Assembly: GCA_032718475.1 (NCBI GenBank)
Contig: JAUCBJ010004675.1
Location: 1 to 64,000 of the forward strand
From: Nemertoderma westbladi
Lineage: Eukaryota > Xenacoelomorpha > Nemertodermatida > Nemertodermatidae
DNA length: 64,000 nucleotides
Direction of reading: 5' to 3'
Shown: positions 59,904 to 64,000 of the stretch, piece by piece
Layout of the letters: the number at the start of each line of letters is the position of its first letter
Position numbering within the stretch: the stretch's first letter is position 1
The notes under the pieces: model-generated
The model's input: only the letters and a program-made list of their open reading frames with translations
Database searches by the model: none
Told to the model about the DNA's origin: nothing
Position numbers and translations under genes: made by a program

Positions 59904-61463
59904 TGTACCATTTTGATTATTTTAAATATTCTCGCATTCACACATTACGTTAGGGAACCCCCAGTATTCGCGATTAGAAAGACGTAGGCAATAGCGTGTT
60001 TTAGTAGTGATAAAATTAGGCGTAAGAATACTCTGAGTGCAAGGCCTCTCGCAAGGCAAGGCCTCTCCGACTCGGGTTTATTGTTTTGGTTATTCCCGCG
60101 TGGCTCATAGATTCGAACAGTTAGCTCTCTATCGAGCGATCGGTAGAGAAAGGAACAAGCGATTTTGCAGGAGTTGTGTAAAATTAGTAAAATATATTAG
60201 CGAACGGCAGATTAGCGCCATCTAGCGGTAAGTAGCGGTTTGGTATTTAGCAACCTTTACAATTTAGTAATATCACGCTCCTGATCCCCTTTACTTAACA
60301 GTAGGGCAGTCTTTGTGTCTTATTGGTTAGACGAGAACTTATTAGGTTGGCAGAGAAGTATACCGGTATTTGTCTGTTCAACAGTTCTGCTGTTAGTATA
60401 GAGGTCGCGGTTGTTTATCAGTAATACGCGTTTGTTTTGCTGTACTGCGTACAGTAAATACGAATTAGATTACTGTATTAGGTACTGTACTGCGTACGAT
60501 AGTACAGTAGTACATTAGGCTGATTGCTGTTACTGCGTACGGTAGAAGGGACATTTGTTTTGCCGTACCATACACAGTATCATTAGGTAGTTAGGTTGGT
60601 GTACTGTTTTACTTACTGTACTGCATACAGTGGATGTACGGTAGTGCGTTTTTGCTAATTGCGAATACAGCAGTTCCTTAGGCCTTAGGGCAAACTGTAA
60701 TTAGTAAGTTTTTGAAAATTTTAGCTAGGTTTGTGAGAATTCAGTTTTCGGTCAAAATTATTTTGTAAAATTCTAGAGTTTTGTACCGGTATGTTAGGTA
60801 ACCGCTTAGTTATTTTATACCATCTGGAGATACATGGCAAGACGGAACTTCTGAGTTTGGGGTTCGTGTGGGTCTGCGGGTTCGGTTTGCAATCAGCGAA
60901 GGGCCTGAATCTTTGGACGCGGACGTGGAATCTCACAGCAAACAAGGTTAGTTGTTCTGTTGGCACCAGTGTGTTTGTGGAAGCAGTAAAAAATTATCGG
61001 TTGTTTAACTGCGAAGCTGAACTCAATTTATTAGTTAGGATATTTAGGTTTAGCCGGCCATGGTTTTTTGAATCGCTCAAGTTAGAGAGAGAGTTAGAGA
61101 GAGTCGCAACCCGAAGATGTAGCCACGCGCTAGTGGATACATATAATATTTGAAATTAAAATTACGTTGATTAGAGCTATATATATATAAAATTAGAAAT
61201 ATTCGGGCGGCAAGTTTATTTTGAATATTTTGTATTAGATTCAAAGTTATTTTGTGCTATACCGGTATTTAATACTATATAGTAGCTATATAATAATATT
61301 TTTGTTTAAATATTGTGCTAGTATTTGCTATAACTATATACCCCATTAAATTCACAATATTGCATTGCGAATTTATTTGACATATACCGTATTTTCGGTT
61401 AAATTATAATTATATCTCGAACTTTTGCGAGATTTTTGCCGGAAGGCAAACATTATTTAGACC
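59904..61463. other. Non-coding, probable leader of an older plus-strand element
   Basis: This is the continuation of 43451 before the BEL insertion. Between 60430 and 60625 the motif TACTGCGTAC, or a close variant such as TACTGCATAC, recurs about five times, often as part of the palindrome CTGTACTGCGTACAG. Open frames such as 60791-61153 show no family motif. An ATG in a purine context (GACCATGAG) opens the ORF at 61464. Confidence 0.45.
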
Positions 61464-61550
61464 ATGAGTGTCTCAGACAAGGAGGCACTAGAGGACAGCT
61501 ATGAGACGGCGGCAGGACCGCCGACTGACGATAGCGTAAACATTACTGTT
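61464..61550 (+). pseudogene. Start of an acidic plus-strand protein, interrupted by a LINE
   Basis: The ATG at 61464 opens a frame with acidic residues (SVSDKEALEDSYETAAG, then PPTDDSVN). It runs into the A/T-rich 3' tail of the LINE at about 61551 and stops at 61591. A frame with the same composition resumes at 63849, so the LINE appears to have split the gene. It may be the Gag start of an older LTR element; no family motif is seen. Confidence 0.5.
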
Positions 61551-63846
61551 ATAATAATAATAAATAATAATTCTTTTATTCATTCTCGATAGTTATAAGC
61601 ACCAATCGAGGCAGTTTGTCTCAGGCGACAACTGATAATTGAATAAGCGTTAAAAGACCACATGCATATAATGCATGAGCTGTACAGTAGAGGACATAAC
61701 AGTATTGTAACAACTTAATTTAAATTTAGATACACAATTTATTTAGATACCCACAATCCAATCATTGCCCCCCCCCCCCCCCCCCCCCCCCACAACAAAA
61801 ACTTAAATAAATATTTTAGGTGACTTCCTCCCGGTGGTAGCGAGATAGAAAATGGGATTTTAATTTGTTTTTGAATTCTGTCGTTTTGTTATAACATTTT
61901 TTGATAGGTAAAGGTAACATATTCCACATTTTTGTTAGTTGTACTATCATACTGTTGTGGCCATAGATATTGGTTGTTTTCGGCAGTCTTAGTTGAATAG
62001 TGCGTTTATTTAGATGGATATGTGTATTTGATATAAATGGTAATTCAAGGATTTTGTATGGTTCTGACAGGTGAAATAGGTATTTGTAATAATATATTAG
62101 CCCAAAATATTCCCGATATGCTGTTAGAATTGGAATTTTGGCTTTTGATCTTAGTTCAGTGCCGGTACAGTCCCTGGTTTTTTTGTTAAATATTGAGCGA
62201 AGTGCGAAGTTTTGCATCTTTTCTAGCTTATATAGTAGTTCTTTGTATCCGTATTTATTGTGTAGGGAAACCAGAAGTTGGCTACAGTAGTGATGGTGCG
62301 GTAGAACTATTGTTTTATATATGTTAATTTTGGTTTGTATCGGTAATTGTCCTTTAATTTTCCGTAAACATGATATACTTAGTGACATTTTTCGTACTAC
62401 AGAGTCTATTTGTTCTTTCCAGGTCAGTTTGTTGTCTATATGTACTCCTAGGTATTTTACACTTTGTGATTGGTTAATATGAATGTCATGGGATAACGTA
62501 AGTTTAGAATCGTCAATATTGCTGCGGTCAGTTTTTGGGGATAATAGTATGAATTCAGTTTTTTCAGGATTTAATTTTAGTTTCTTCTTACCGAAAATGT
62601 CAGATATTTTATTAATTGTTAGTGTTAGTTTGTCAGTTGCTTCAGTGGGATCGTGAGACGAAATATAGATTGCTGTGTCGTCTGCATATTGGACAGTATT
62701 GGCAGAGTCAGATATTAGTTCTGGTATTTCGTTTGTATATAGTGAGAATAAAAGCGGTCCAATAAGTGTTCCTTGTGGTACCCCCCGTTGCTCCTTCAGA
62801 AAAGACGATAATTGTGACCCAACCCTAACCCTCTGGAATCTGTCAGTTAAATAACTTTTAATTAATTTGCAAGCTGTTGTGTGGAACCCCAAATTTGATA
62901 AGACATTTATGAGCTGTGAATGATCGAGAGAATTAAAGGCCTTACTAAGGTCGAGAAACGCTACTGCCACATATTTTTGTTTATCTAATTGTTCACGCCA
63001 TCGTTCGGTCGCATACGTAACAGCGTCAAGTGTAGAAAATTTCTTACGAAATCCGAACTGAAAAGCAGTGCGTAATTTGTGTTTGTAAAGATAGCATTCA
63101 ATTTGGCTTACAAGTACCTTTTCTATTATTTTTGAAATTGGATGTGTGATGCTTAAAGGGCGATAGTTTTGTGGGTCATCATCGTCTCCCTTTTTAAATA
63201 CGGGCGTTATGGTTGAGAGCTTTAATGTGTCTGGGAAAATGGAACGTGTAATACAGTCATTTATAATATGAGTTAGAGGTGATAAGATCATAGGGCGAAT
63301 CTGTTTCAATATTCTTATAGGGATTTTAGAGTGGCCGCATGGTTTGTTTTCGTTCAAATTTTGTATAATTTTATCTAGGTCAAAAATATTAATAGAAGAA
63401 AAACAAAAAGCGTTGTTGTTTGGAGAAATTTGAATTGTGTTTGGAATCGGTAGTGACTTACTTGTAATATTAAGATCTGAAAATTTACCAATATCAATAT
63501 ATATTTCATTTAAAATGTTCGATATTTCTTTTTTATCAAATATACTTTTCCCACCATAGCTTATTTCCGAAACAGATTTACTATTTTTATTTTTATTTAA
63601 AACCTCATTTATCACCTTCCAACGTCCCTGAGTTGTGTTTTGAGTTAAGAATTTATTTTTTACGTATGCATTTTTTAAATTTTTGTTTAAATTATTGTAC
63701 AAATTTCGCGTTTTCTTGAAGGAATTAAAATCAGCAATATCTTTAGAAGAGCGCCAAATGTTTAATTTTTCATACTTTAATTTTCTTAAATTTCCGAGTT
63801 CTGTTGTGTGCCATTTCTGTGTGGCTCCTAAGTATTTTTGTGGCAT
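61551..63846 (-). mobile_element. CR1-like LINE, 5'-truncated, inserted in an acidic ORF
   Basis: The minus-strand copy contains one uninterrupted RT frame, a 3' UTR with a run of nearly 30 G (plus-strand C, about 61763-61791), AATAAA, and an (ATT)n-type tail at 61551-61575. The endonuclease is missing. No target-site duplication is evident, as is common for CR1-type elements. Confidence 0.85.
61816..63846 (-). CDS. CR1-like LINE reverse transcriptase (676 codons, intact frame)
   Basis: Residues ~1-110 form a Lys/Asn-rich linker after the lost endonuclease. RT blocks follow in order: FKKGDDDDPQNYRPLSI, FGFRKKFSTLDAV, motif A VAFLDLSKAFNSLDH, motif B QRGVPQGTLIGPLLF, motif C VQYADDTAIYI, then LKLNPEKTEF and VKYLGVHID. 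A C-terminal region with YKTIVLPHHHYCSQL ends at 61816. The intact long frame suggests recent insertion. The copy is 5' truncated, so it should not move by itself. Clade assignment (CR1/Jockey group) rests on motif spacing only. Confidence 0.9.
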   Translation of the reverse strand: MPQKYLGATQKWHTTELGNLRKLKYEKLNIWRSSKDIADFNSFKKTRNLYNNLNKNLKNAYVKNKFLTQNTTQGRWKVINEVLNKNKNSKSVSEISYGGKSIFDKKEISNILNEIYIDIGKFSDLNITSKSLPIPNTIQISPNNNAFCFSSINIFDLDKIIQNLNENKPCGHSKIPIRILKQIRPMILSPLTHIINDCITRSIFPDTLKLSTITPVFKKGDDDDPQNYRPLSITHPISKIIEKVLVSQIECYLYKHKLRTAFQFGFRKKFSTLDAVTYATERWREQLDKQKYVAVAFLDLSKAFNSLDHSQLINVLSNLGFHTTACKLIKSYLTDRFQRVRVGSQLSSFLKEQRGVPQGTLIGPLLFSLYTNEIPELISDSANTVQYADDTAIYISSHDPTEATDKLTLTINKISDIFGKKKLKLNPEKTEFILLSPKTDRSNIDDSKLTLSHDIHINQSQSVKYLGVHIDNKLTWKEQIDSVVRKMSLSISCLRKIKGQLPIQTKINIYKTIVLPHHHYCSQLLVSLHNKYGYKELLYKLEKMQNFALRSIFNKKTRDCTGTELRSKAKIPILTAYREYFGLIYYYKYLFHLSEPYKILELPFISNTHIHLNKRTIQLRLPKTTNIYGHNSMIVQLTKMWNMLPLPIKKCYNKTTEFKNKLKSHFLSRYHREEVT

Positions 63847-63848
63847 TT

Positions 63849-64000
63849 GTTGACGACAATGCCGACTATGACGACGCAGCGAGCGACGCTGACGTAAGTG
63901 AACAGGAGGACGAGACAGTGACTAGTGAGGAAGAACAACAACCTCAGGTAATAGTATTAGGATCCCCTACCGCTACTGTAAGGAAGGATTGTACAGCAAC
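63849..64000 (+). pseudogene. Continuation of the acidic plus-strand protein, running off the window
   Basis: The frame stays open to the end. It is rich in Asp/Glu and Ser/Thr (VSEQEDETVTSEEEQQPQ) and then turns less acidic (VIVLGSPTATVRKD). It resembles the segment at 61464-61550 in composition and probably belongs to the same gene on the other side of the LINE. It may be a Gag-like or host nuclear protein; there is no motif to decide. Confidence 0.5.

Noticed and set aside
60791-61153. 120-codon plus-strand frame as a gene
   Set aside because: No motif, start context or homology can be recognised; it lies in probable leader sequence.

Overview
The window is AT-rich eukaryotic DNA, almost certainly from an invertebrate animal genome. 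It holds no bacterial operons, rRNA or CRISPR. It is packed with animal-type transposable elements: Polinton/Maverick genes, BEL/Pao, a Penelope-like element, several non-LTR retrotransposons and large satellite arrays. It also has one clearly spliced minus-strand gene fragment (36612-38999). The species cannot be named from the sequence. Long poly-G/poly-C tracts recur (143-183, about 23010, 33077, 37201, 61770).

Region 1 (about 640-11640): a Polinton-like block. A protein-primed type B DNA polymerase (971-4508, one frameshift) is followed six bases later by an adenovirus-type cysteine protease (4514-4939). Next comes an unrecognised 850-codon frame split by one in-frame TAG (5349-7901), with motifs reminiscent of rolling-circle initiators. 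A hairpin minisatellite and an unrecognised minus-strand frame (9739-10638) follow. Matching inverted sequences at about 645-880 and 11284-11637 bracket the block. They may be terminal inverted repeats, or the right one may be an inverted, internally deleted copy.

Region 2 (12824-18345): a BEL/Pao integrase tail abuts a second, decayed Polinton fragment. That fragment carries integrase with chromodomain, two capsid-type proteins, a small basic virion-type protein and the first ~45 codons of the major capsid protein. The capsid gene is cut off by foreign DNA carrying an unrecognised, broken minus-strand gene.

Region 3 (18345-36256): satellites (65-68, 19, 77 and 99 bp periods) interleaved with non-LTR retrotransposon fragments. 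One LINE copy has an 11-bp target-site duplication.

Region 4 (36257-42150): the last two exons of a minus-strand gene with a Myb/SANT-like C-terminus, a 138-bp minisatellite, and a Penelope-like element with RT and a degenerate GIY-YIG domain.

Region 5 (43452-59903): a young, nearly complete 16.4-kb BEL/Pao retrotransposon on the minus strand. It has 1923-bp LTRs differing at about six sites and a 5-bp target-site duplication. It encodes Gag-protease-RT-RNase H-integrase plus an extra zinc-knuckle ORF between integrase and the 3' LTR. The LTR carries a tRNA-like A box/B box/T6 unit, a 22-bp palindrome, a TATA box and an AATAAA signal. The element sits inside older plus-strand sequence whose acidic ORF (61464 onward) is itself interrupted by a CR1-like LINE (about 61551-63846) and resumes to the window end.

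Most proteins serve replication or integration of mobile elements. Several are single-lesion pseudogenes, which points to recent decay.
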